DNA from: Pseudoscleropodium purum
Lineage: Eukaryota; Streptophyta; Bryopsida; Hypnales; Brachytheciaceae
DNA length: 64,000 nucleotides
Direction: 5' to 3'
Assembly: GCA_963969395.1 (NCBI GenBank)
Contig: OZ017801.1
Location: 4,714,501 to 4,778,500, forward strand
Shown here: positions 1 to 10,600 of the stretch, in pieces
Numbering within the stretch: position 1 is the stretch's first letter
Layout: each line of letters begins with the position of its first letter
The notes under the pieces: generated by a model
Database searches by the model: none
The model's input: only the letters and a program-made list of their open reading frames with translations
What the model was told of the DNA's origin: nothing
Translations under genes and position numbers: made by a program

Positions 1-1049
1 ACTGCTGATGATACATCAAAGAAAGCGGCCAATAAGGCGAATGAAACCAAGGGCGCAGCGAAGGACACGGCACGGGATGTGAAGGGCAAGGCTGATGATG
101 CAGCGGAGAACGCGGCCAATAAAGCAAATGAAACCAAAGAATCAGCGAAGGACACTGCTGGGGATGCAGCTGACAAAGCTTCTAGGAAGGCGACCGAAAC
201 CACAGACGCAGTGGAGGACACGGCGAAGGAAGCGGCGGATAATCTTGGCGACGCCAAGGACTCCCTGAAGGGAAATGCAGTCGACGCTAAGGACACTGTG
301 AAGAACACGGCGGGCGACATCAAGAGCGAAGCTGACAACGCCGCAAGTGCTCACCAGCCCAACGTGGACAAAGCTAAGGAGGACGCTGGCCAGAAATGGG
401 ATCAGACCAAAACCAAAGCCAACGAATTCGCAGGCGCTGTACAAGGTTCCGCTGGCGCGGCCGGCAATGTCGTACAGGAGAAGGCCGGACAGGTGAGGGA
501 TAGCGCCATCTTTTCTTAAAATTTGTTTGATTTTCGCTAACATTTTTCACAGTTTCTTCAATAGTTCTGTAGCATCTCACTACATCCGTCTGCATTTGAT
601 ACATTTCTGGCTCATGTTGACAATTTCTTTGCAGCAGGTCCTACATGGAATTAGGTAGGAATTTTGCTAAAATTTGCGCAATTGTTTCGTTAAACCAGGT
701 GAAGGACACGATCGGGAATGCTATGGGAGCCACCAAGGAGAAGGCAAACGAGGCGGGAGAGAACATTCAAGAGAAAACTGCCGAGGCTGCCGAAGCTGCT
801 TCTGCTCGCGCTGACGAGGCGAAAGCTCGCGGAGAATACACAGCCGACGATGAGTGGGCGCGCAGCACTGATGAAACCTTCGGCAAGGCCACCAACGACG
901 ACGTGTACCCGAAAGCTGAAGAGATGAAGAGGGATGCCAAAGGGGTGCTGGGCGGGATTACCAACATTCTGGGAGACGCTTCCAAGGCCATTCAAGACAC
1001 TGTGAACGCGCCTGGTGAGCGTGTTAGTGACAAGGGATTTAGGGCTTAG
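1..1049 (+). CDS. Late embryogenesis abundant (LEA group 3 / LEA_4-like) protein, 5' partial
   Basis: The coding sequence is open from base 1, so the start lies outside the window. Two exons are visible: 1-492 and 699-1049. The intron (493-698) has a CAG/GTGAGG donor and a CCAG acceptor, in phase 0. The visible product is 281 residues. The first exon is rich in Ala, Lys, Asp, Glu and Thr, with degenerate 11-residue repeats such as KANETKESAKD and KDTAGDAADKA; there is almost no hydrophobic core and no Cys or Trp pair that would suggest a folded enzyme. The C-terminal part (from about residue 165) is less repetitive and ends in SDKGFRA. Known role of the family: disordered proteins that become helical on drying and protect membranes and proteins under desiccation or cold. 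Specific function here is inferred from composition only. Confidence is high for the family and the splice sites, lower for the exact LEA class. Confidence 0.85.
493..698 (+). other. Intron of the LEA gene
   Basis: 206 bp, T-rich, starting GTGAGG and ending TTAAACCAG. Removing it joins two Ala/Lys-rich reading frames that are otherwise in different frames, which supports the splice. Confidence 0.8.
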
Positions 1050-2903
1050 GCTGTAGGGTTTAGGGATGTGAATACTGTGGATAGGGATGAGTAGCATTTT
1101 AGCACTCTGAACGCTACTGGCTTCTTCTTCGGTCCTTTTGGTACCCTGTTTCTGAAGCGCTGTGTGAGGTTGGAGACGATGACTTTGGAGATTTAAAAAG
1201 GGTCTTTTTCAGGAATTTGTTCTTTCCGTTTTAGAGGCTCAATTTTAGGTTCTCTCTGGCTTTTTTAGTGGCCAAGAATTTGTAATTTATGCCCTTGGGT
1301 TTGAGACTAGAAATAGATGGCAATTTCATGATGCATGGTTCTCTTTGAGTGATGGTATATAAATATTGTGGATAGTGAATTACTGTGATGGGTTTTATCT
1401 ATTGTTCTTCAGCTTCAGCTCTCTTGAGCCTTGGTTTCCGAGAGGGGGTGTCAGGCTGGAGAGGATAGCTTTTGTTTCATTGCTTATTAGCTGTGTTAGC
1501 GTTTTAGATTTTCTGTTGTATGAGCTCAGATTGAGGCCAACCACTTGTACTTCATGCACTTGGTTTTGAGACAAGGAATAAGGTAGAAGAATCTGATTCG
1601 AAATAAATAAGAATGTTCGATGTTACAGTAGGTCTAATTAGCTCAGCTAACTTTCTTTCAGGATACGTACAGACAAGCAAGTTTCTAACTATGATGACCA
1701 TCCAATCTTAGCACACCTTGTGAACATTGGCATTAATTAATTGATGCTAGGGCCTCCTCTCTCATCGTAGGTATTCTCGTTCGATGGCAATGTGAGTGCA
1801 CTTGATGTGTTCCAACTTGATGCATGAGTTGATACATGACGAAGTGCTAGATCTTGCTCTGTTATGTGCGTTTATATTCCTGGATTTAGGGTTTGAGATT
1901 GGTGATTGATAATGTGTAGACTTGAGAATAGAAATTGATTTTCAAGGCTTTCGATTATGGTTAAGATGGCATTTATTCCAACGTCAAATACCAAGAACTG
2001 TGAATCTTTTCACACAAATAATTATATATATTTCTATCTGGTTTGGACTCCGTATCAGTAATAGATTTCCATCAGTACATGCTGCTTGTGCTTCTTGTCA
2101 CCGAAATCTCTCGGAGCAACTCTAAAAGGATAAGAAGATGACCGATTCAACTAGAAAACAAAGATTTCCTCTGCTTATGTAGCACACGGTATCATGAAGG
2201 ACCACAGAAACCTCCACAAGGGCTCAAATAGGGAACACTCACTAGCTGTGACATTCCCTATTTTTGAGTGAACAACAGTGTGCAACAAAATGGATTGGGT
2301 AAAGTGAAAGAAGAGCTTCATTCTGGGAATTAACGTCGCTTGCCACGGGGCTGGGCATGATTGAACATGGTTGAATTCCCGTGGGACACCACCAGCCACG
2401 GTAAAGAAAATCAACATTATGAGATACGGAGTACAACAATGCTCGTCATATTCGCTCTATGCCTTACCGCCTCTACGGTAAAGGATTCCTGAAAACAGTT
2501 GTATTGAGATTATGAGATGGACTACTGAACAACAAATTCAGTGACAGAACAGATTTATTGACCAACGTACTTAAACAACAGCCAGTAAGGAGCGAATTCT
2601 GAATGCGGACCTACTTTAAATACTCTTACAACCCAGATGCAGTATTGTTCACATGATACTGAACATTCGGCGATTCTGAGGTTCAAATGTACTCCGATCG
2701 CAACTACTCCATGCACGAAATCGTGCCAGGAATCTAAACCACATCTGTACAACCTTCCAACTGACCTATTGAGAAGATGACTATGCTGTGGAATTCAAAG
2801 CTCCAGCTAGCGCTGTAATTCGACTAGAGATTCATGTATTCTAAACGACGTCTTCCGGTACAGAATCGGTAACAAATTGCACGCATTTGTGATCGCTCGA
2901 AGT
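1050..2903. other. Intergenic region between convergent LEA and NRT2 genes
   Basis: Contains the 3' flanks, and presumably the 3' UTRs, of both genes. Directly after the LEA stop there is a telomere-like stretch (TAGGGTTTAGGGA near 1053-1065). The rest is moderately AT-rich unique-looking sequence; the short open frames here show no recognisable domain or codon pattern. No RNA gene or transposon ends were seen. Confidence 0.6.
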
Positions 2904-5900
2904 TTACACAGCTTCATGGATTTTGCCTAGACCATTGTTAGCAGCCTTGTCGTCGATGGGATGGCTGGTAACATCGGGGGAGTTTCCTTTCTTGCCGCGC
3001 TCACTCCTCGCATTAGCAGCGAATTTCATACTGTTCGAATGCAAGCCCTTGTCTTGCTCATCCGCGCTCCACTCCGACGCGTAGTAATCCTCCTCCGAGG
3101 ACTTCGAGGCCGGGCAGAACATGCCGCCCCACTGCGGGAAGTACACAAACATCACCAGAATAGACACGCAGACAATCATGATGCCCATGTACGTGATGCC
3201 TTGTTCAGTGGAGTAGGAAGAGTTCGTGAAAAACACCGTCGTGGTGATGATCGAGCCCACGTTCCCGCCCGCGCCCGTGAACCCAGAGATCACACCCAGC
3301 GACCTGCGCGCGAAAAACAATGATCAATGGAGGTGGAATGGGCAACGTCTTGGACAATTCAAAATCCTAAAAACCCTGAACCCTAAACCCTAAGCCCTCG
3401 CACGCAATTCAAAACTCAATCTAAGGCAGTTTGTTGTAGAACGGACGGGTTCTTCTGTGGTCAGAATGTATTCCTCCGATACATTATACAACAAAAATGT
3501 ACATCGATTAGTAGAGGCCTGTCCTGAGGATAAAACCTTTTTTCAAGAACGGACTCCAAGAACACGTACAATCTGGTGACAAAAAGTTACATGTCCATTT
3601 TACAACTCGTTATGCAGGCTTCCTTGTACTCTCAGTCTCTCACCATCACTCTCTGTTACATCGCAAGGAGGAGCATCGAAATTTTCTAAATAAGAAATTG
3701 CAAGAATGAACTCCCAGAATAAGTACAATCTGCTTGCAAAAGGTTTATATGTTCATTACACAACACGCTAGTCGATCAGGCGTCATATACTCTCACCATC
3801 ACACTCTGTTAGGTCAAGAGAAATAGCACACCAATTCTGGCTACAAGGAAATGCAAAAGAGTGTGAGTGTGAGTGAGAGTGTTAGCATTGAAGACGCACC
3901 TGCGCGAGACGAACGGGATGATGCCGAAAGTCGCCCCGCACGCAGCTTCCGCAAAAATAGAGAAGATGATCATGACGGCGATGGCGGCGGAGAGGTTGCC
4001 CATTCTCCCGAGCAAGATGCACAGCACGCCGCCCACGGTCTGGGTGATCCAGAGATTCCACAGGCGCCCGCGCATCCCGAAGCGATGGGCCACGACGTCC
4101 GAGATGATGCCTCCGCTGGGACGGGCGAAGAAGTTCATCAGGCCGAAGGTGGACGCGATGATGCCCGCCGTGGACAGGTTCAGGTCGAAGCGGTCGTAGA
4201 AGTACTGCGCGATGATGTTATCCACCGTCAGCTCCACGCCGAAACTGTACCCGTACATCATGAAGAAGATCCATGTCCTGTAATTCGTCACCGCGTTCAA
4301 CAATACCTGTGGAGCAAAGAGAAACCAACATTCCCGTTACGAATGACACCATTTGCAAGATCTCATGACACCGGCGTCGAGCGCGCAGCATAGATAGCTC
4401 GAAATCTGAAATTGAACAATCGCTAGGAAACGGCAGCATTGGCAGAACTTCTGGACACTTCTGAACACCAGGTGCATTCTACTCAATTGGAGACCAAGAG
4501 ATATTCGCTGATTCTAGGATCCTGCCTGGAATTCATTTAAACATGTTATGGATGCAAAATCGTACTTAGAAAACATGAGTACTGCGGAAACAATTACAAA
4601 TTCCTCGGGAGCATTTCAGATACCCCTTCTCTAGTGGTGGAGCTTAAAACTTGAAATTCGGAAGGTGGGAATTCTTGTCACTGACCTTTGAGAGGCTATC
4701 CTTGACCTTGGCGCCTTCTTTCTGAAGCTGATGGTAGTTCCCGTCCGGAAGGTCCTGACCGAGCGTCAAAACGAGGAGTCCCATGACAGTGTGCATGACG
4801 CCGGGCACGAAAAACGCGAGCCGCCATGCAGTGAAGGGTGTAGCGTGAAAACTATTCACACACACAGAGCCAAGCATGAGCAAAACTACGGCCGAAGTAT
4901 TCAGAGATTTTCATATTCCAAAAAATGGCTGACTTCAGTGTGAAATTGGCACCGTTTCAGTCACCTACATACATGACACCTCAAACCTAAATCACTTGTA
5001 TCCCAGTGTATTTTTTACTTCAGGGTACTTGAACATCATAATTTGGCTCTCAGAACCACGCCACAAAATTGAAATGAATGGTTTGCGTAAATGAATGCAA
5101 CCTGTCGCGGATCAAGGCGTAGATGCCTCACATCTAAGTCACTTATATCCTAGTTTTTTTAAGAACTCTGAACATCACAATTTTGACTCTCAGGTACACG
5201 CCAGCAAAATTAGAAATGAATGGATTGGGTAAATGAAAGTAATGCGTTACCGTTTGTGGATCAAGTCATAGATGAGCGGCATGATGAGTTGCGTAGCGCC
5301 CCCACCGAGGTTGCCCCACCCGGCCGCCAGTCCATTGGCCGTGCCGACGATCTTGCTGTTGAACATGGAGCTCATCCAGAACTGGCACGAGACGAAGGTC
5401 GCCAGGGAGAATCCGATGAAGAAGCGCACGGTAATGAAGCCCGCGATGTCGGAGACGAGCGCCATGGAGTACACCGCCGGGGAGATGATCATGATCAGGA
5501 ACGCGCACCCGTAGCGAGGACCAATCAGGTCGCACACCGTGCCCATCAGAAGACGGGACAACACCGAACCTGCCATTAAGAAGAAAAAAATTGCAACAGC
5601 ATTTGAATTTCAGAGAAGCCGCTGAATCCCATAATTAGGTGAAGATTCTCATTGTTGGACATTCACATTCTCCAGCGACTCTTGTCACTCCTGCGCGTAA
5701 CTTAACAGTTTTCAACATTGATAACTTATCTTCATGCTTTCTATAGTGGAGCTCATCTTCCTGTATTAAAAGCTGAGAAAAGATGGAGTTTAGTAATCAC
5801 CATTTTGTCCCTCCTAATGGGTTTCATACTCAAGATTTCAACAAGCTTACGACGGCACACTTTGACACCATAGCCACCTAGTTCAGGCTGTGGCTTACCC

Positions 5901-6259
5901 GAGACGGAGGCAATGGCGGCATGCCCAATGTCGGTTTTGGTGAGGTTGAGGTTGTCCCTTATCACGGGGATGAGCGGCGGCGCGGCGAACGTGGACAGGA
6001 AGCACGTGAAGAAGGAGATCCACGACAGATGGAACGTGCGCATGTGCGGCGCCGCGAAGCTGTAGATGCGGATGGTCTTGGCTTTGTGCTCCGAGTCCAC
6101 CGGCAAGGAGAATTTCGCCGCGGAAGGGTCGGGCACCTTCGATTGGCCTTGCAGCACCGAGAACGCGTACACGGACTCCTTCCCGCTGACGCCGTGCATG
6201 GACATCCCGGGCTCCCCGACCGAGTTGTGGCCAACACCAGAAGTCGATTGGTCCGCCAT
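2904..6259 (-). CDS. NRT2: High-affinity nitrate transporter, NRT2 family (MFS / NNP)
   Basis: Five coding exons, read on the minus strand: 6259-5899, 5569-5251, 4851-4686, 4306-3900, 3303-2904. All introns have GT/AG ends, phases 1, 2, 0 and 2 keep the frame, and the spliced product is 550 aa, near the usual length of about 530. It is a 12-segment major facilitator of the nitrate/nitrite porter family. Seen directly: a hydrophilic N-terminus to about residue 75; the exon 1-2 joint [12 protein letters not shown]; the NNP signature AGWGNLGGG at about 203-211; the second signature around 419-435 ([11 protein letters not shown]); [10 protein letters not shown] at about 473; and a long hydrophilic C-tail. 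Known for the family: proton-coupled nitrate import at the plasma membrane, often with the partner NAR2/NRT3. The start chosen is the ATG giving MADQSTSG; an upstream in-frame ATG at 6301 would add 14 residues that do not look like the family. No break was seen, so it is probably functional. Introns 2 and 4 carry internal duplications (separate entries). Confidence 0.93.
3371..3396. repeat. Short telomere-like (CCCTAAA) run in NRT2 intron 4
   Basis: About four degenerate copies of the plant telomere unit in a row (ACCCTGAACCCTAAACCCTA and neighbours). Such teloboxes occur near plant genes. This may be a regulatory motif or a repair scar; the sequence cannot tell which. Confidence 0.5.
3544..3857 (-). 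repeat. Tandem duplication inside NRT2 intron 4
   Basis: Two direct copies, about 3544-3700 and 3701-3857, period about 157 bp. Shared landmarks include CAAGAA..GGACTCC / AGTACAATCTG / AAAGGTT..ATGT / ACTCTCACCATCAC / CTCTGTTA / AAATTGCAAGA-type segments. It is a degenerate duplication lying wholly within the intron, between exons 4 and 5. Confidence 0.65.
4978..5274 (-). repeat. Tandem duplication spanning NRT2 intron 2 and the exon 2 end
   Basis: Two direct copies of about 148 bp: 4978-5125 and about 5126-5274. Both contain the order AAATCACTTGTATCC-like / GAACATCA / CTCTCAG / ACGCCA / AAATGAATGG / GGATCAAG / TAGATG. The exon-side copy includes the last 24 or so bases of exon 2 and its donor. 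The inner copy therefore holds a second, diverged exon-2 end followed by a possible GT donor (CAG/GTTGCA, minus strand). Roughly three-quarters of bases agree by eye. Confidence 0.75.
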
Positions 6260-6505
6260 TGCGGATACACAAACCGTACACTCACAAAAAGACAGACGCA
6301 AACAGACAGCGAGAACTCTCCGCTCAAATCTTCACAGCAATCACTCCACCGCTTCCTCCAAGTCTGCAATCAGTACTCATCCGGTGCACCCCCCTGTCGT
6401 CGATCGAAACCTCATACGCAGTAAACAAGTACTCATGAGATCAACGCTGCCTGCACGTACTCGCCTCACGTACCCCTGCAAGACCACACATTCGATCCCA
6501 CTTCC
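6260..6505 (-). promoter_or_regulatory. Probable 5' UTR / proximal promoter of NRT2
   Basis: Sequence just upstream of the NRT2 start. It is more GC-balanced than the distant intergenic DNA. I see no clear TATA box with fixed spacing, so the transcription start cannot be placed. Assigned by position only. Confidence 0.35.
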
Positions 6506-7380
6506 TTAGCTAAAATTTGCGCAAACTCTTAAAAATCCAGTGCATTTCGAATACAACATTCTACTCAAAACTTCAGACACAGGAACCCGACATTCAAAAT
6601 TCTCACAAGCGAAGTTCCACCAACCTTGCTGGTGACAGAACGAGTGACCCCTGCAGCACGACTCCGGGTATACTCTTCTCACGCACTCACCCACGCACTC
6701 TGCAAACCTCAAAACCACGACCTCCCCAAGGAATTGAGGCGTTTTAGTTTATAGCAACTGAGCCGGCGATTCTTGCTACTTATGCAAGTGCGAGGTGCTC
6801 ATGGCAGCGTGCCCGGCGCAGGCTTGCAAAGGGGAAGCCGCGCCTCGGGTGAGCAGGCTGGTTGGAACAGGGAGAGAGTAGGGACTCCCTAAGTAAGCCC
6901 AAGAAATATGAAAGCCTACAGCTAGTCCCTTCTGGACATTTTCGTTGGGCTGCAGACTGAATAGGGAAAAAGGGTATTGCCTTTAACTTAATAAGGTTGA
7001 CTCCCGCCAGTCGACGGGAGCCTGGATTCCTTCCAACGTTTAAGGAGCCACAGAGCACCGACTCTTGGGGTCCCTACACTTGGTGGTTCGCAGTTTGAGG
7101 CCGATATAGCGTGAAGGATCTCACTTCCCATTGCTGGTTTCTTTTCTGGCCTTTTTCTCACCTCTGTACCAATGGAACCAGTCACGGAACCACTTTGGTG
7201 GAGCCAACTTTGAGAGGAGGATCCTCGTTGGGGGAGAGAGAGAGACACGTGCATTCTGGAAAGCAGGCAGGTCACTAGTAGGTGTTTTTTTTTAGCGATA
7301 TTTCGCTCAAGAGCAGTTTGTTTTCTAGTCATTTTGGAGAAGAAGCGAGCTAGTTCTTCAATACTCATCTGATATTTGGG
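6506..7380. other. NRT2 upstream region with unassigned sequence
   Basis: GC-balanced sequence between NRT2 and the (AT)n run. It may hold the distal NRT2 promoter, but the 6780-7368 part reads like a transposon leader or a degraded gene (long open frames on the minus strand, no known domain). The motif AGTAGGTGTTT occurs here near 7277 and again right at the Copia insertion point. Confidence 0.4.
6988..7368 (-). CDS. Unassigned ORF, possible transposon or gene remnant
   Basis: A 126-codon open frame with an ATG start (MSIEELARFFSKMTRKQTAL at the N-terminus). The first 30 residues look like an amphipathic, Lys/Arg-rich helix. The remainder (rich in Ser, Gly, Pro, Arg) has no recognisable domain. 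It ends about 730 bp upstream of the NRT2 start on the same strand. The AT microsatellite lies directly upstream of its ATG, which is unusual for a real promoter. It may be chance, a first exon, or part of an older element into which the Copia copy landed. No function is proposed. Confidence 0.2.
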   Translation of the reverse strand: MSIEELARFFSKMTRKQTALERNIAKKKHLLVTCLLSRMHVSLSLPQRGSSSQSWLHQSGSVTGSIGTEVRKRPEKKPAMGSEILHAISASNCEPPSVGTPRVGALWLLKRWKESRLPSTGGSQPY

Positions 7381-7385
7381 TGATA

Positions 7386-7390
<5 letters not shown>

Positions 7391-7423
<33 letters not shown>
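7391..7423. repeat. (AT)n microsatellite
   Basis: About 16 uninterrupted AT units, 13 bp before the target-site duplication of the Copia element. Confidence 0.95.
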
Positions 7424-7425
<2 letters not shown>

Positions 7426-7440
7426 AAAGTAGGTGTTTCA

Positions 7441-7602
7441 TGTTCGTAATTTATGTAACGTGTACACACTTAAATATGCAAGAGAGACAGTGTTCTTATA
7501 ACTCATGAAGAGTTGTAAGACTAGCGACCCTAGTTACAAGTAACGGTGTGACTATTGACGTTCTAGTTTACTAATCTAGATTTAAACTAATTTAGTCTAA
7601 CA
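7441..7602 (-). repeat. 3' LTR of the Copia element (48 bp shorter)
   Basis: 162 bp, TG...CA. Relative to the other LTR it has two transitions and lacks a 48-bp block containing the likely TATA box; the deletion joins at a CA microhomology. Confidence 0.93.
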
Positions 7603-7612
7603 CTCCCCCTTC
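7603..7612 (-). other. Polypurine tract of the Copia element
   Basis: Minus-strand GAAGGGGGAG abuts the 3' LTR, the expected place and composition for plus-strand DNA priming. Confidence 0.9.
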
Positions 7613-7681
7613 AGCTGAAGAGCTGAAAAATAATGATTGAAGAATTGTTTGAAAAAATTGTAATGAAACTCCCCCTGTTCA

Positions 7682-10600
7682 TCAATTCGATAAACCATGA
7701 GGTTCGTTAAGGTTCTGAATTCCGAGGAGACAGGCTTGGTGTTTAACTTTGGGTAAAGATTTTGTAAGGATGTCGGCCCACATATGAGTGGTGGAGGTGT
7801 AAACAAGGTTGATGAGTTGATTTGCAACTTGTTCGCGAAGAAAATGAAATCGTATACTGATATGTTTAGAACGATCATGAAATCGAGAATTCTTTGTTAA
7901 TGCTATACAAGATTGATTATCACAGAAGAGAATGCTAGGAAGCTATAAAGAATATTGGAGTTCGCCAATAATGGTTTGAAGCCATAATATTTCCTTGGTC
8001 GCAGTAGCTGCAGCAATGTACTCAGCTTCGGTTGAGGAAAGGGCAACAACGGATTGCTTATGACTTTTCCAGAAGAGAATACACGAGGAATCCATAAGAA
8101 AGATATAGCCAGAGGTTGATCGACGAGTATCAGGGTCCCCAGTCCAATCAACATCAATCCAGCCTACTAAATGATGTAGTATGGAGGGTGTAAAGTGAGC
8201 TCCACAATAAGTAAGACCAGTTTGCATAGAACCTTTTAAATAACGAAGAATTCGTTTAACTCCGAGCCAATGTACGGGAGCTGGGTTTATCATGAACTGA
8301 GCTAAATGATTGACAAGAAAAGCAATATCCCATCAGGTACAAGAAACAAGATATTGTAGGGCTCCAAGGGCTTGCTTATAAGGCACATCTTGCATGGCAA
8401 CAATTTCAGCATCAGTGAGGTTCTCGCTTTGCTTACGAGAATAATGGATCCCAACTTCTAGAGGAGTACTGACAGAGTTATAGTCAAACATATGGAATCT
8501 AGTCAAAATATCGGTAATATATTTTGCTTGTGATAATGTGAGGGTCTTGGTTGAGCGATCACGGTGAACTTGAATTCCAAGTATATATTCAATCTCAGAA
8601 TTGTCTGTCATAGAGAATCGTTGTGAAAATAACGATTTAGTGAGAGATAAATACTGTAGATCATTGGAAATGAGGACCAAGTCATCAATATATAAGCCAA
8701 TTAATAAAATAACAGAGTGAGATCTTTTGATGTAAACGTTAGGATCGGAGATGCATTTTAAGAAGCCTTGGTCTAGTAAGAAAGTAGCAAACAGTTCATA
8801 CCATACTCGAGAGGCTTGTTTAAGCCCATAAAGAGACTTGAGCAGTCGACACATTTGATGTTGGGTACTAGGGTGGATGTAACCTTCGGGTTGAGAAATA
8901 AAAATTTCTCCCTATAAAATGCCATTGAGAAAGGCGGTAGTCACATCCATTTGATGAATGTGGTAGTCCAATATAGTGGCAAAGGCCAATAAAAGTCATA
9001 GTGATGTCATTTTTATAACAGGTGAGAAGGTTTCATTATAATCAATACTTGCTTGTTGAGAAAAAACCCGCGCTATGAAGTGAGCTTTGTAGCGAGCTAA
9101 AGAACCATCAGATTTGTATTTCCGACGGAAGAGCCATTTTGTACTAATAATATTGCGATGGAAGGGTGGATCAACTAATTGCCAAGTGTTGTTTTGAATT
9201 AAGGAATTATACTCGGCATCCATGGCACTTTTCCATTGAAGAGCATCAGGACTAGAAAGTGCTTCAGTCACAGTGGTAGGGTCTAAAACCTGAGTCATGA
9301 AAGCAAAGGCATAGTTGCTTTCATCTTCATATCTGGTTGATTGCCAATGTCCCTTAGTGCAGCATTGTGATCGTCGAGGAGAAAGACTAATTACAAATGG
9401 AGGTCTTTGGAGAGGAGAGCACTACGGAGAGGGTGCTCAAGATTTAATGGAGGAATCTTGTAATAAATGAGGCGGCGATGGTGGGTCAGGAAAGTGTTGC
9501 TGAATTGGAGGGATGAGCGGCCCAGTCAATAAAGGAGTATTGGTAACTTCAGGAATATTATAAAAGTCATTAGTCTCAATAGTGAGTTCATCAGGTGGTT
9601 GTTGGGAAATAAGATCTCCCCCTGGAAGCAATAAATCTTCTGAGAAAATTACATCACGACTTGAGAAAACACGATTATTCTTTGGATCGTATAATCGATA
9701 ACCTTTTGTGCCAGTGGGTTTACTATAACCAATGAATATACACTTTAAAGTTTTTGTGTCAAGTTTAGTGTGCTTCTCATTTGGAACATGAGAATATGTT
9801 GGGCAACCGAAAATACGAAGGTCTCGAAGATCAGTTTTGATACCTGTCCAAAGTTCAAATGGAGTAACATTTGTTAAAGCTGAAGTGAATGAACAATTCT
9901 GTAAATGGCATGCAGTCACAACTACTTCTGCCCAGAAAGAATCGTTTAATTTAGCAATGTGAAGCATACATCTTGCGAACTCAATTAAAGTACGATTTTT
10001 CCTTTCAAAGATTCCATTCTGCGCTGGAGTATATGGGTTAGTAAATTGGCGTTGAATGCCATGAGCTATACAAAATTGTTAAAACTGGTGGGAAATATAT
10101 TCACCCCCGTTATCAGATCTGAAAATAAGGATTTTAGAATCACCATGTTGATTTTCCATAAGGACTTTATAGGTTTGAAAGTGGGTCAAAACATCAAATT
10201 TCCTATGTAGGAAATAAAAGTGAGTGAATCTCAAGAAGTCATCAATGAATGTGACGAAATAAATTGCACCACCAAAAAAAGGTGTATACATGGGTCCACA
10301 GAGATCACTGTGAATCAAAGCTAAAGGGACAAGAGCCCGGGTTGCAGGATTAGTCGGAAAAGAACTTTTAGAGTGTTTTCCAAAAATACAGCCTTCACAT
10401 ATAGGTAAGGTTGATTTGATTGGAGGAAGTCCAATTACTAAATTGTTAGAGTTCATAAGAGATAAAGAACGAATGTTGATATGCCCAAGTCTATAGTGCC
10501 ATTTAAGTGTGGTAAGATCAGATGTTTGTGAAGTCATCATATTATGAGCTGAATCGGAAGGCTCAATGCCAATTCCGAGGGTAAATAAGTTGCCAGCTTT

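Noticed and set aside
142..543. 133-codon ORF opposite the LEA exon
   Set aside because: It is the shadow of the Ala/Lys-rich coding strand; the plus strand has the repeat structure and splice sites.
3851..4393. 180-codon plus-strand ORF across NRT2 exon 4
   Set aside because: It crosses an exon and intron boundary of NRT2 and its composition is an antisense shadow.
5921..6424. 167-codon plus-strand ORF across NRT2 exon 1
   Set aside because: Antisense shadow of GC-rich coding sequence; no domain.
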